A stretch of 64,000 nucleotides of DNA. It comes from Dyadobacter sp. 676 (GTDB lineage Bacteria > Bacteroidota > Bacteroidia > Cytophagales > Spirosomataceae). Location of the stretch: positions 3,249,001-3,313,000 of the forward strand of contig NZ_CP159289.1 in assembly GCF_040448675.1 (NCBI RefSeq), given 5' to 3'. A model generated the notes under the pieces. That model worked only from the letters and a program-made list of their open reading frames with translations. It had not been told where the DNA came from and ran no database searches. Positions within the stretch are counted from its first letter, which is position 1. Each line of letters opens with the position of its first letter. A program made the translations under genes and the position numbers. Shown here piece after piece: positions 1-6,905 of this stretch.

Positions 1-1
1 T

Positions 2-586
2 TCGCTGCGCCGCATGTTCGTGGAAGGAAAAGGTTTGAACTCTTCTTTCGCGGTATTCCAGGATGCTACCGGCAAAGCGCGTGAAAAATGTATCGCAATG
101 GGTATCGGTGTGGGTTCAGGTTACCTGTTCGAAACCGATTTCTACCGCGAAGTAACTTCCGACCTTACCGGCGAGCGCGGTACTTTGATGGGTGCTATCC
201 AGGGTATTTTCGCAGCGCAATACGAAGTGTTGCGTTCAAACGGCCACACGCCGTCGGAAGCATTCAACGAAACCGTTGAAGAGCTGACCCAATCGCTGAT
301 GCCATTGGTTGCTGAAAACGGTATGGATTGGATGTACGCCAACTGCTCTACTACGGCGCAGCGCGGTGCTTTGGACTGGTGGAAACCATTCCGCGACGCT
401 ACCAAGCCTGTTTTCGAACAACTTTACAACTCCGTAAAAACCGGCGAGCAAGCTAAGATCTCCATCACGCGCAACTCGCAGCCCGACTACCGCGTGAAAC
501 TGGAAGAAGAGCTGGCCGAACTGCGCGAATCGGAAATGTGGCAGGCGGGCGCAACTGTTCGCAGCCTCCGTCCGGAAAGAAACTAA
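2..586 (+). CDS. ilvC: Ketol-acid reductoisomerase, C-terminal part (cut by window edge)
   Basis: Converts 2-acetolactate or 2-aceto-2-hydroxybutyrate to the dihydroxy acid with NADPH, the second common step of valine, leucine and isoleucine synthesis. The open frame runs from base 2, so the first ATG at base 14 is internal and the N-terminal Rossmann domain lies outside the window. What is visible is the all-helical knotted domain: a stretch like NSSFAVFQDATG, then GERGTLMGAIQGIFAAQYE and CSTTAQRGALDWWKPF, which are typical of the long (class II) enzyme. It is followed by two hairpins and then ilvA on the same strand, consistent with a branched-chain amino acid cluster. Confidence 0.95.
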   Translation, partial: SLRRMFVEGKGLNSSFAVFQDATGKAREKCIAMGIGVGSGYLFETDFYREVTSDLTGERGTLMGAIQGIFAAQYEVLRSNGHTPSEAFNETVEELTQSLMPLVAENGMDWMYANCSTTAQRGALDWWKPFRDATKPVFEQLYNSVKTGEQAKISITRNSQPDYRVKLEEELAELRESEMWQAGATVRSLRPERN

Positions 587-599
587 TAAAATCCCATTG

Positions 600-625
600 C
601 CCTTGACTTTGGTCAAGGGAAAAAA
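600..625. terminator. Hairpin after ilvC
   Basis: A perfect 8-bp stem (cccttgac at 600-607 with gtcaaggg at 612-619) with a 4-base loop, followed by A-rich sequence. On the plus strand it lacks a T-tract, so it may act with the next hairpin rather than alone. Confidence 0.4.
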
Positions 626-633
626 TAGAAATG

Positions 634-661
634 GAGCTTTGCTGTTTTGCAAAGCTCTTTT
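634..661 (+). terminator. Terminator-like hairpin between ilvC and ilvA
   Basis: A perfect 9-bp stem (gagctttgc at 634-642, gcaaagctc at 649-657) with a TGTTTT loop and a short T-run. It covers an in-frame ATG at 631, which argues that ilvA begins at the later ATG at 673 and that ilvC and ilvA are at least partly uncoupled. Confidence 0.55.
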
Positions 662-672
662 CATTGAATCCT

Positions 673-1929
673 ATGAGCACTTCACATTCCGTTCCGACTC
701 TCGATAACATATTTCTCGCCGCCGAACGCTTGCGCGGGGTGATTAACCATACACCGATATTCTATAATGCACATCTTTCGGAGCAGTACGGAGCCAATAT
801 TTATCTCAAAAGGGAAGATTTACAAACCGTTCGCTCCTACAAAATCCGTGGGGCCTATAACAAAATGGCGAGCATGGCTTCCGAAGCCCTCGCGGGCGGG
901 GTCGTGTGCGCGAGTGCAGGCAACCACGCGCAGGGGGTCGCCTACGCGTGCCGGAAAATGCAGGTGAAAGGAGCCATTTTCATGCCCACGACCACGCCAG
1001 CGCAGAAAGTGAAGCAAGTGCGGTTGTTCGGGCAGGAATGGATTGAAATACATTTGGTAGGCGACACCTACGACGACGCTTACCATGCTTCGATGGCCTA
1101 CCGCGATAGTACCAATGCCGTTTTTGTGCACCCGTTCGATGATTTGCAGGTTATCGAAGGCCAGGGGACTGTCGGCCTGGAAATTTTCAAGGATGCCGAT
1201 TTCAAAATCGATTACCTGTTGATGGCGATCGGCGGCGGTGGCCTTGCGGCAGGTATTTCCACTGTTTTTAAACAACTTTCCCCTAAAACCCAGCTCATCG
1301 GAGTAGAACCGGAAGGCTCGCCGACCATGCACAAGTCGATTCAGGAAGGGCATGTGGTGACTTTGGAAAACATCGATAAGTTCGTGGATGGGGCGGCTGT
1401 GAAGCGTGCCGGGGACATTACATTCGATATTTGCAGCAAGAGTTTGAATCAAATCCTGCTTGTTCCGGAGGGAAAAGTATGCTCCTCGATTTTGCAGCTT
1501 TATAATGAAGAAGCTATTGTAGCCGAGCCTGCGGGCGCATTGACCGTGGCCGCATTGGATTTGATTGGAAAAGACATTAAGGGCAAAAATGTAGTCGTGC
1601 TGATCAGCGGCGGTAACAACGACATTACCCGCACTGAAGAAATCAAAGAGCGCTCATTACTTTATGAAGGCTTGAAACATTATTTCATCATCCGCTTCCC
1701 GCAACGCTCGGGCGCATTCCGGGAGTTTCTGAATGTGCTCGGGCCGAACGACGACATTGCGCGTTTTGAATATGTAAAGAAAACCAACCGCGAGCAGGGG
1801 CCTGCATTGGTGGGTATCGAACTGAAAAGCCGCGAAGACTTCGCGCCGCTGATCGAGCGAATGGACGCGAATAGGGTGGTGTATGAGTATTTGAATGATC
1901 AGCCGGATTTGTTTCAGTTTATGGTGTAA
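673..1929 (+). CDS. ilvA: Threonine ammonia-lyase (threonine deaminase), short form
   Basis: PLP enzyme deaminating threonine to 2-oxobutyrate, first step of isoleucine synthesis. 418 aa from ATG 673; the longer frame from 631 begins inside a hairpin and adds residues unlike the family. The PLP lysine is K57 in SYKIRGA; the phosphate-binding loop is seen as GGGGLAAG and the SAGNHAQG segment is typical. The last ~85 residues (from about HYFIIRFPQRSGAF) form a single ACT-like regulatory domain, as in the shorter IlvA form, so allosteric feedback by isoleucine is likely but not provable from sequence. A citramalate synthase further on offers a parallel source of 2-oxobutyrate. Confidence 0.93.
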   Translation: MSTSHSVPTLDNIFLAAERLRGVINHTPIFYNAHLSEQYGANIYLKREDLQTVRSYKIRGAYNKMASMASEALAGGVVCASAGNHAQGVAYACRKMQVKGAIFMPTTTPAQKVKQVRLFGQEWIEIHLVGDTYDDAYHASMAYRDSTNAVFVHPFDDLQVIEGQGTVGLEIFKDADFKIDYLLMAIGGGGLAAGISTVFKQLSPKTQLIGVEPEGSPTMHKSIQEGHVVTLENIDKFVDGAAVKRAGDITFDICSKSLNQILLVPEGKVCSSILQLYNEEAIVAEPAGALTVAALDLIGKDIKGKNVVVLISGGNNDITRTEEIKERSLLYEGLKHYFIIRFPQRSGAFREFLNVLGPNDDIARFEYVKKTNREQGPALVGIELKSREDFAPLIERMDANRVVYEYLNDQPDLFQFMV

Positions 1930-1949
1930 ATTTCAAACAATTTCGGTTG

Positions 1950-1980
1950 TTTGATGTGAGCGGGCAATGAAGTAATATTG
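1950..1980 (+). promoter_or_regulatory. Bacteroidota-type promoter for the first MntA gene
   Basis: TTTG at 1950-1953, a 19-bp spacer, then TAATATTG at 1973-1980, which differs by one base from the TAnnTTTG -7 consensus. The predicted start is about 1987, close to the ATG at 2002. Confidence 0.5.
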
Positions 1981-2001
1981 TAATACACAATATATGGCAC
2001 T

Positions 2002-2310
2002 ATGGTACAGTATAAACAGCAGGTTCATGAAATTATCAAAAGTCACCAGTCATCCATTCAGCGCTTCGGTGCCGAACGACTTGGAATCTTTGGTTCGTTT
2101 GTGCGTGGGGAACAGAAGGAAGGCAGTGACGTTGACATTGTCGTCGAATTTCGGGAGGGGAAAAAGACTTTCCGCAATTATTTGAACCTTGCCGAATATC
2201 TGGAAGCGCTGCTGAACCGGAAAGTTGAGCTCGTAACCTGGGAATCCCTGGCGTCTTTTGTCCAGCGTAGTGTCAAAGAGGAAATCGAGTATGTCTCCTT
2301 TGCTGATTGA
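2002..2310 (+). CDS. MntA-type nucleotidyltransferase (antitoxin of HepT/MntA pair), copy 1
   Basis: 102 aa minimal nucleotidyltransferase. The GS-x10-DxD signature is intact (G31-S32, then D43 and D45 in GSDVDIVVEF), so metal and ATP binding should be preserved. In characterised HepT/MntA (type VII) systems this protein adds AMP groups to the HepT toxin and silences it. The next frame overlaps it by 20 bp and is a HepT relative, but is broken, so this antitoxin appears to have lost its partner. It could in principle act on the intact HepT encoded 1.5 kb downstream. Confidence 0.85.
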   Translation: MVQYKQQVHEIIKSHQSSIQRFGAERLGIFGSFVRGEQKEGSDVDIVVEFREGKKTFRNYLNLAEYLEALLNRKVELVTWESLASFVQRSVKEEIEYVSFAD

Positions 2311-2631
2311 TTTCCTGCGACATATTGAATCTGAGCTTCGCAATATCGAGGACAAGACTGCTAACCTAGATTATGACCGCTTTGTGAGTGACGAAACATT
2401 ATCCAAAGCTGTCGTTCGAAGCTTCGAGATCATTGGCGAGGCCTGCAAACGGATTCCCGATGAAATATGAATAAAATATCCATTATTCGATTGGAAAGGC
2501 TTCGCCGGCTTACGAGACAGAATGATTCATCACTATTGGGCATTGACTACCAACTTCTAAGGGATGCAATCAAAACCGAAGTTCCAGTCAACCGCATCTG
2601 GATTTTCCTCATTATTGAAAGAGAGCAATAG
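2291..2631 (+). pseudogene. HepT-like toxin, degenerate (nonsense plus frameshift)
   Basis: The frame from ATG 2291 reads as a HepT helical-bundle protein for 59 residues and then meets TGA at 2468-2470. After the stop the same frame continues as recognisable HepT sequence (IKYPLFDWKGFAGLRDRMIHHY), so the TGA looks like a CGA-to-TGA change. Around 2537-2540 one base is missing (a GGG where GGGG would keep frame), after which another frame gives GIDYQLLRDAIKTEV up to a stop at 2629-2631. The R-x4-6-HxY active-site motif lies after the stop, so the truncated product would be inactive. Two independent lesions suggest real decay. Confidence 0.8.
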
Positions 2632-2648
2632 CTTTCCTTGTTTTGCCA

Positions 2649-3497
2649 ATGCTCCGTGTACCATCTGACATCAGCTCTCAGGAATTCGAGTCCCTGAAAA
2701 TTCAGGATATGACCTTCGTGGCATACCGTAACGAGGTATACCCTTCCAAATACGATGTGTTTTTCGAAGAGCATGCGGTGATTGTGGTCCTGGAAGGAGA
2801 GAAGAAATTTACCAGCCCTACGCAGGAGGTGCACGTTGAAAAAGGTGATATTTTGTTTATTCAGAGGGGCTTCTATTTAATGTCGGAATCCATTCATGAA
2901 GCGTATAAGAGTCTGGTTTTCTTTTTCGACGAAAAGCTGCTGAAAGAATTTGTGGGACTGCATCCCGAACTGTTTGATGCTCAAAAGGACGCCGGCGCGG
3001 TCGAATACCCGATTTTGCTTTTGAAGTCGGATGATAATTTTGAAAAATTCATTCAATCAGTATTTCCCTATTTCCGCTCGCGGACGGAGTTGAAAAACCA
3101 CTTTTTACGTTTGAAATTCCAGGAGCTGCTGCTGCATTTAATGGAGCTGGATAACTCAAACCAGCTGCGCGGTATTTTGTATAGTCTATATAAAGGCGAA
3201 AAGGTCGATCTTTCGTTTTTGATGAACAGCTACTATTTGAAGCCGCTTACATTGAATGAGCTGGCGCGGCTTTCGGGGCGGAGCCTTTCCGCATTCAAGC
3301 GCGATTTTCAGGAGGAATTCAATACTTCACCGGCATTGTGGCTGAAAAACAAGCGGTTGGATTATGCGGATTTCCTGTTGAGGAATAGTACGAAGAACGT
3401 TTCGGAGATCAGCACGGAGATCGGATATGAAAGCGTTTCCCATTTTATAAAGACCTATAAAGAGAAATACGGGACTACGCCGAAGCGGCAGGGGTGA
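2649..3497 (+). CDS. AraC-family transcriptional regulator
   Basis: 282 aa from ATG 2649 (a TTG two codons earlier is possible). The first ~150 residues look like a cupin-type sensing domain (FFEEHAVIVVLEGEKKF, then VEKGDILFIQRG); the last ~100 residues carry two helix-turn-helix units, LNELARLSGRSLSAFKRDF and VSEISTEIGYESVSHFIKTY, followed by KYGTTPKR, the standard AraC ending. It sits between two MntA/HepT pairs on the same strand; the ligand and targets cannot be read from sequence. Confidence 0.88.
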   Translation: MLRVPSDISSQEFESLKIQDMTFVAYRNEVYPSKYDVFFEEHAVIVVLEGEKKFTSPTQEVHVEKGDILFIQRGFYLMSESIHEAYKSLVFFFDEKLLKEFVGLHPELFDAQKDAGAVEYPILLLKSDDNFEKFIQSVFPYFRSRTELKNHFLRLKFQELLLHLMELDNSNQLRGILYSLYKGEKVDLSFLMNSYYLKPLTLNELARLSGRSLSAFKRDFQEEFNTSPALWLKNKRLDYADFLLRNSTKNVSEISTEIGYESVSHFIKTYKEKYGTTPKRQG

Positions 3498-3549
3498 TTG
3501 TTATAGATTTGAAAAAGAGGTATTTTTATATTCGAAACAATTGACTCAT

Positions 3550-3837
3550 ATGGAAGCGAAAGGCATCTTGGGAACGTTGCAAAAATCCAAGCGACGACTT
3601 TTTGAAAAGTACCCGTTGAAATCTATGGGGCTTTTTGGTTCGTATGCCAGAAACGAAGCGCGTAAGGGAAGTGACATCGATATTTTGGTAGAATTTGCTT
3701 CTTCCGTCGGTTTCGAATTTATCGATCTTGCGATTGAGCTAGAAGAAATACTGAACCACAAGGTGGATTTGGTAAGCAAGAAGGGCGTTAAACCCAATAT
3801 GCTCCCGTATATCGAAAAAGACCTTCTTTATGTCTGA
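3550..3837 (+). CDS. MntA-type nucleotidyltransferase (antitoxin), copy 2
   Basis: 95 aa from ATG 3550 (a TTG three codons upstream is possible). It holds GS-x10-DxD (GSYARNEARKGSDIDILVEF), the AMP-transferring site of MntA antitoxins. The 3' end overlaps the next gene by 8 bp, the coupled arrangement usual for HepT/MntA toxin-antitoxin operons. It is clearly diverged from copy 1 at 2002, so the two pairs were probably acquired separately rather than by recent duplication. Confidence 0.88.
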   Translation: MEAKGILGTLQKSKRRLFEKYPLKSMGLFGSYARNEARKGSDIDILVEFASSVGFEFIDLAIELEEILNHKVDLVSKKGVKPNMLPYIEKDLLYV

Positions 3838-4162
3838 CAGGCCTTCCGGCATTTTGCTTTCGGATATGCTGGATTCCATTTCTGCTATTCTGGATTATTC
3901 TGCCGGAATGAGCTTCCATGCTTTTATGGAAGATCGTAAGACACGCGATGCGGTCATCAGAAACTTGCAGGTTCTGGGAGAAGCGGCTAATCGGGTGCCC
4001 AAGCGGGTCAGGGAACAGCATCCGGAAATCGAATGGATGAGAATTATACGGTCGCGGCACATTCTGGTACACAACTACGCCGGCGTTGATTATGAGATAG
4101 TTTGGCGGATCATTGAAGTGCATTTGCCTCCACTACAACAGCTTACGCCATATTTTAGATGA
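3830..4162 (+). CDS. HepT-type ribonuclease toxin (DUF86), intact
   Basis: 110 aa, helical HEPN-fold protein. The R-x4-6-HxY motif is present near residue 80 (RSRHILVHNY), as in active HepT RNases. In the known system the paired MntA adds AMP residues to the tyrosine of this motif and blocks RNA cleavage. It overlaps copy 2 of mntA by 8 bp, so the two are translated together. This is the only complete toxin-antitoxin pair in the window. Confidence 0.88.
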   Translation: MSDRPSGILLSDMLDSISAILDYSAGMSFHAFMEDRKTRDAVIRNLQVLGEAANRVPKRVREQHPEIEWMRIIRSRHILVHNYAGVDYEIVWRIIEVHLPPLQQLTPYFR

Positions 4163-4265
4163 TTCCAAATAAAGATTTCCGCCCAAAACACCCGCACGAA
4201 CCAAAATCACTATTTTTTGAACCTTTACCGTTATCCATATTCGTTTGAATTTACGGTAATTTGTA

Positions 4266-4361
4266 ATGTCGGTTCTCCCTCCAAGAAAGGCATTGATTAT
4301 CAGCTGTTTCTTGAAGCCTGGCCGACGAGGCGAAATTCTAATTTTAATCAAAAATGAGTAA
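4266..4361 (+). CDS. Possible Leu/Ile-rich upstream ORF overlapping leuC start
   Basis: A 31-codon frame from ATG 4266 ends in TAA at 4359-4361, 5 bases past the leuC ATG at 4354. Ten of its 31 residues are Leu or Ile, including the runs ALIISCFL and EILILI. That composition and the overlap would suit a regulatory leader coupled to leuC translation, but there is no terminator hairpin and no clear promoter, so chance is a serious alternative. Confidence 0.25.
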   Translation: MSVLPPRKALIISCFLKPGRRGEILILIKNE

Positions 4362-5757
4362 TCAAGCGAGTACCCTTTTCGACAAAGTGTGGGATGCCCA
4401 CGTTGTCCGTAAAATCGAGGATGGTCCGGATGTTTTCTTCATCGACCGCCACTTTATCCACGAAGTAACGAGCCCTGTTGCTTTCCTGGGACTCGAAAAC
4501 AGGGGCATTGGTGTAATGTACCCCGAGCGTACTTTCGCGACGGCGGATCACAACACCCCGACTATTAACCAGCACCTTCCGGTTCAGGACCCGCTTTCGG
4601 CCAACCAGTTGAAAGCCCTCGAAGCAAATGCCGCGAAATACGGCATTTCACACTGGGGATTGGGACACGCGCGTAACGGTATCGTGCACGTCGTGGGACC
4701 TGAAAACGGTATTACGCTGCCTGGTATGACGATCGTTTGTGGTGACTCGCACACTTCTACCCACGGTGCGTTCGGCGCGATCGCGTTCGGTATCGGTACT
4801 TCGGAGGTGGAAATGGTGCTTTCTTCGCAATGCATCATGCAGCCTAAGCCTAAGAAAATGCGTGTAAACGTGAATGGCAAGCTGGGCAAAGGCGTGACGC
4901 CGAAAGACGTGACGCTTTATATCATTTCGAAACTGACTACTGCCGGGGCAACAGGTTATTTCGTTGAATACGCGGGAGATGTATTTGAAAATATGTCGAT
5001 GGAAGGCCGGATGACCGTTTGCAATATGAGTATCGAGATGGGTGCACGCGGTGGTATGATCGCTCCCGACGAAACTACTTTTGCCTATATCAAAGGCCGT
5101 GAACATGCTCCGAAGGGTGAAAAGTGGGACGAAGCACTAGCCTATTGGAAAACACTGAAAACGGACGAAGGTGCTGTTTTCGACAAAGAATATACTTTCG
5201 ATGCGGCCGATATCGAGCCGATGATCACCTACGGTACCAACCCGGGTATGGGCCAGGGCATCACCAAGGCGATCCCTACGTCCGACCAGGTGGAAGGTGG
5301 CAAGGCTACCTACGATAAGTCGCTGAGTTACATGGGCTTCCATGAAAACGAAGAAATGCTGGGTAAACCCATCGATTACGTTTTCATCGGTAGCTGTACC
5401 AATGGCCGTATCGAGGACTTCCGCGCGTTCGCGTCGATCGTGAAAGGCCGCAAAAAGGCGGATAACGTAACGGCGTGGATCGTTCCGGGCTCGCACATTG
5501 TGGAGCAGCAAATCAAAGACGAGGGTATCCTCGACATTCTGACCGAGGCCGGATTTCAGCTGCGTCAACCGGGTTGCTCGGCATGCCTGGCCATGAACGA
5601 CGACAAGATCCCGGCAGGCAAATATGCGGTAAGTACCTCTAACCGTAACTTCGAAGGCCGCCAGGGCCCCGGCGCACGCACCCTGCTCGCAAGCCCGCTC
5701 GTAGCAGCAGCGGCAGCGGTAACGGGCGTGGTAACGGACCCGCGGACGTTGCTTTAA
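4354..5757 (+). CDS. leuC: 3-isopropylmalate dehydratase, large subunit
   Basis: Isomerises 2-isopropylmalate to 3-isopropylmalate with a [4Fe-4S] cluster; also expected to isomerise citramalate. 467 aa, full length for the bacterial family. The cluster ligands are visible as C348 ([11 protein letters not shown]), C408 and C411 ([12 protein letters not shown]), and [20 protein letters not shown] is the aconitase-family signature. Its partner small subunit (leuD) is separated from it by an inserted four-helix-bundle gene flanked by heptamer repeats, unusual because leuC and leuD are commonly adjacent. Confidence 0.96.
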   Translation: MSNQASTLFDKVWDAHVVRKIEDGPDVFFIDRHFIHEVTSPVAFLGLENRGIGVMYPERTFATADHNTPTINQHLPVQDPLSANQLKALEANAAKYGISHWGLGHARNGIVHVVGPENGITLPGMTIVCGDSHTSTHGAFGAIAFGIGTSEVEMVLSSQCIMQPKPKKMRVNVNGKLGKGVTPKDVTLYIISKLTTAGATGYFVEYAGDVFENMSMEGRMTVCNMSIEMGARGGMIAPDETTFAYIKGREHAPKGEKWDEALAYWKTLKTDEGAVFDKEYTFDAADIEPMITYGTNPGMGQGITKAIPTSDQVEGGKATYDKSLSYMGFHENEEMLGKPIDYVFIGSCTNGRIEDFRAFASIVKGRKKADNVTAWIVPGSHIVEQQIKDEGILDILTEAGFQLRQPGCSACLAMNDDKIPAGKYAVSTSNRNFEGRQGPGARTLLASPLVAAAAAVTGVVTDPRTLL

Positions 5758-5764
5758 GGTACTT

Positions 5765-5788
5765 CGGCTGTCGGCTATCGGCAGTCGG
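5765..5788 (+). repeat. Heptamer array CGGCNNT, forward arm
   Basis: Three tandem 7-base units (CGGCTGT, CGGCTAT, CGGCAGT) plus a partial CGG. It begins 8 bp after the leuC stop. An inverted array of the same type lies at 6192-6222, on the other side of the four-helix-bundle gene. Confidence 0.75.
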
Positions 5789-5810
5789 ACTTTTAATCTT
5801 GCACACTATA

Positions 5811-6170
5811 ATGAGGGATTTTAGAAAGTACGGTGTTTGGGAACAGAGCCATAAGCTTGTTCTTGAACTTTACAGGTTGACGAAAGATTTTCCTGCTGAC
5901 GAAAAATTTGGCCTCGTCTCGCAGATACGCCGGGCGGTTATTTCTGTTCCAACGAATATCTGTGAGGGATGTGGAAAGAGGAGTGAAAGGGATTTTGCCC
6001 GATTTCTGGGGATTTCTTTCGGATCTTGCCAGGAAGTGGAGTACCTGACATTACTTTCAAAAGATCTGGGATTTTTAGATGCCAATTCACATGACTTAGT
6101 GCAATCGGAAATCACGTCCATTAAAAAGCAACTGTATCATTTGATTAAAAAACTAAACGCTGAAAGTTGA
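5811..6170 (+). CDS. Four-helix-bundle protein of the 23S rRNA-IVP / bAvd family
   Basis: 119 aa from ATG 5811; a TTG four codons earlier is less likely. The sequence is typical of the S23/IVP family: WEQSHKLVLELYRLTKDFP near the N-terminus, QIRRAVISVPTNICEGCGK in the middle, then FARFLGISFGSCQEVEYLTLLSKDLGF, all predicted helices. Relatives sit inside 23S rRNA intervening sequences or accompany diversity-generating retroelements (bAvd), binding nucleic acid as a pentameric barrel in the case studied. Here it is a free-standing gene between leuC and leuD, bracketed by inverted heptamer arrays; no reverse transcriptase or rRNA is nearby. Its cellular role is unknown. Confidence 0.85.
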   Translation: MRDFRKYGVWEQSHKLVLELYRLTKDFPADEKFGLVSQIRRAVISVPTNICEGCGKRSERDFARFLGISFGSCQEVEYLTLLSKDLGFLDANSHDLVQSEITSIKKQLYHLIKKLNAES

Positions 6171-6191
6171 GGAAAAGGCAAGGCTTAAAAC

Positions 6192-6222
6192 GCCGAAAGC
6201 CGACAGCCGAAAGCCGACAGCC
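6192..6222 (-). repeat. Heptamer array CGGCNNT, inverted arm
   Basis: Read on the minus strand it is GGCTGT followed by CGGCTTT, CGGCTGT, CGGCTTT and CGGC. It ends 8 bp before the leuD ATG and mirrors the array at 5765-5788 across the four-helix-bundle gene. Confidence 0.75.
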
Positions 6223-6230
6223 AATAAACA

Positions 6231-6827
6231 ATGGCTTACGATAAATTCACCATACTGAAAAGCTCGGCAGTGCCTTTGCCGATTGAAAACGTAGATACCG
6301 ACCAGATCATCCCGGCGCGCTTCCTGAAAGCGACCAAGCGGGAAGGGTTTGGCGATAACCTCTTCCGCGACTGGCGCTTCAATAGCGACAATACGCCGAA
6401 GCAGGATTTTGTCTTGAACAACCCTATTTACTCGGGTAAAATCCTCGTAGGAGGCCACAACTTCGGTAGCGGTTCCAGCCGCGAGCACGCCGCATGGGCA
6501 ATCTACGATTACGGGTTTCGCTGCGTGGTTTCCAGCTTCTTTGCGGATATTTTTAAAGGTAACTCGTTGAATATCGGTATCTTGCCAGTACAAGTGAGTC
6601 CTGAGTTTCTGAATAAAATCTTCGAAGCCATCGAGGTCGATCCGAAAACGGAGCTGGAAGTGAACCTGCCGGAGCAGACCATCACGATCCTTGCCACCGG
6701 AGAAAAAGAATCTTTCGACATCAATGGTTATAAAAAACATAACCTCATGAACGGCTTCGACGATATCGACTATCTGCAAGCTATGAAGGAGGACATCAGG
6801 AAGTTTGAAGCAGAGAGAATATTTTAA
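6231..6827 (+). CDS. leuD: 3-isopropylmalate dehydratase, small subunit
   Basis: 198 aa swivel-domain subunit that completes the LeuCD isomerase. Family hallmarks are [14 protein letters not shown] near residue 20, [16 protein letters not shown] near residue 75 (substrate-binding serines) and the C-terminal [16 protein letters not shown]. It shares the strand with leuC, cimA and leuB. The flanks on both sides are heptamer repeats, so transcripts running through would carry strong GC-rich secondary structure. Confidence 0.96.
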   Translation: MAYDKFTILKSSAVPLPIENVDTDQIIPARFLKATKREGFGDNLFRDWRFNSDNTPKQDFVLNNPIYSGKILVGGHNFGSGSSREHAAWAIYDYGFRCVVSSFFADIFKGNSLNIGILPVQVSPEFLNKIFEAIEVDPKTELEVNLPEQTITILATGEKESFDINGYKKHNLMNGFDDIDYLQAMKEDIRKFEAERIF

Positions 6828-6829
6828 TG

Positions 6830-6904
6830 GGCTGTCGGCGATCGGCAGTCGGCCGTCGAACCAGTTTTTGATAGCCGATAGCCGAAAGCCGACGGCCGAC
6901 AGCC
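6830..6904. repeat. Paired inverted heptamer arrays with no cargo
   Basis: The forward arm (6830-6858) holds CGGCGAT, CGGCAGT, CGGCCGT; the inverted arm (6871-6904) on the minus strand holds CGGCCGT, CGGCTTT, CGGCTAT, CGGCTAT. The outer ends GGCTGTCGGC and GCCGACAGCC are exact complements. The pair fills the whole leuD-cimA gap and would form a long hairpin around a 12-base AT-rich centre. Confidence 0.8.
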
Positions 6905-6905
6905 T

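Noticed and set aside
631..672. Upstream extension of ilvA from ATG 631
   Set aside because: It lies in a perfect 9-bp hairpin and the added residues do not match the family; the ATG at 673 gives the normal start.
1994..2185. 63-codon ORF starting at ATG 1994
   Set aside because: It is an out-of-frame shadow of the first MntA gene.
2002..4162. Genomic island between ilvA and leuC
   Set aside because: No integrase, tRNA or flanking direct repeats; only small toxin-antitoxin genes and a regulator, so insertion is possible but not shown.
5799..6222. CRISPR or diversity-generating retroelement at the four-helix-bundle gene
   Set aside because: No spacer pattern, reverse transcriptase or template/variable repeat is present; only heptamer arrays and the single gene.
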